NCBI GenBank assembly: GCA_903893955.1
Contig: CAITOG010000097.1
Span: forward strand, 1 to 5,167
From: an uncultured Actinomycetes bacterium
GTDB taxonomy: Bacteria > Actinomycetota > Acidimicrobiia > Acidimicrobiales > RAAP-2
DNA length: 5,167 nucleotides
Reading direction: 5' to 3'
How positions within the stretch are numbered: position 1 is the first letter of the stretch; every line of letters begins with the position of its first letter. The notes beneath the pieces are model-generated. The model saw only the letters and a list, made by a program, of their open reading frames with translations. It made no database searches and was not told the DNA's origin. The translations under genes were made by a program, and so were the position numbers. Below, in pieces: positions 5,116-5,167 of the stretch.

Positions 5116-5167
5116 CACAGGACCTTTGAGAGGAAAGCTTGCAGTCGTTCGTTCTTGGGTGAGACGA
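5115..5167 (-). CDS. C-terminal end of an upstream gene (5'-truncated), product unknown
   Basis: On the minus strand a frame is open from the window edge to TGA at 5117-5115 and reads VSPKNERLQAFLSKVL before the stop. Its stop shares one base with the CoA-transferase ATG (TGATG), the same junction used between the EthD-like and NTF2-like genes, and about 10 of its 16 third bases are G or C. That makes it likely to be the real end of the preceding operon gene. An amphipathic helix at the end is all that can be said; the fragment is too short to assign a family. The AAAGG at 5127-5123 that serves the CoA-transferase lies inside it. Confidence 0.5.
   Translation of the reverse strand, partial: VSPKNERLQAFLSKVL
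5123..5127 (-). promoter_or_regulatory. Ribosome binding site deciding the CoA-transferase start
   Basis: AAAGG on the minus strand lies 7 nt before the ATG at 5115 and only 4 nt before the alternative GTG at 5118. The spacing favours the ATG. Confidence 0.5.

Overview
The window is GC-rich throughout, by eye in the mid-60s percent. Its genes are tightly packed, with strong G/C bias at third codon positions and frequent stop/start overlaps. The protein families present are typical of an actinobacterium: an ABC-2 permease, an EthD-like protein, an NTF2-like protein, a CaiB-type CoA-transferase and a nitroreductase. The recurring GATCG-type words would suit an Acidimicrobiia-like lineage. The phylum is an inference from style and gene content; no rRNA or marker gene is present. 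I see no tRNA, rRNA, CRISPR array, insertion sequence or phage gene.

Layout, left to right. (1) 1-454, plus strand: the C-terminal end of an ABC-2 type transporter permease, cut by the window edge. (2) 472-2692, minus strand: a three-gene, translationally coupled operon read right to left. Its order is EthD-like protein (1961-2692), NTF2/SnoaL-like protein (1503-1961), then a three-part redoxin with an unusual Cys-Gly-Cys active site (472-1506). The junctions are TGATG and ATGA. (3) 2693-2750: a 58-bp divergent intergenic region that should hold the start signals of both sides. (4) 2751-3449, plus strand: a nitroreductase-family flavoprotein with no Shine-Dalgarno but a TANNNT box 6 nt before its ATG, as in leaderless genes. 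(5) 3454-5167, minus strand: a second packed operon, read right to left. It begins with a truncated unknown gene (ends at 5115), then a CaiB/BaiF CoA-transferase (3925-5115) and a cysteine-free unknown protein (3454-3924). The nitroreductase and this operon converge with only 4 bp between stop codons, and two small hairpins lie there.

How the genes may work together: the CoA-transferase and nitroreductase are the only genes with a clear enzymatic class. Both fit catabolism of organic acids or aromatic or otherwise unusual carbon compounds, but no substrate can be read from the sequence. The EthD, NTF2-like and redoxin genes are physically coupled and probably act in one process, for which I know of no described function. 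This trio is the best candidate for an undescribed system, and its most specific feature is the CXC redoxin with an extra CX4C pair. No stretch over 60 bp lacks a gene.
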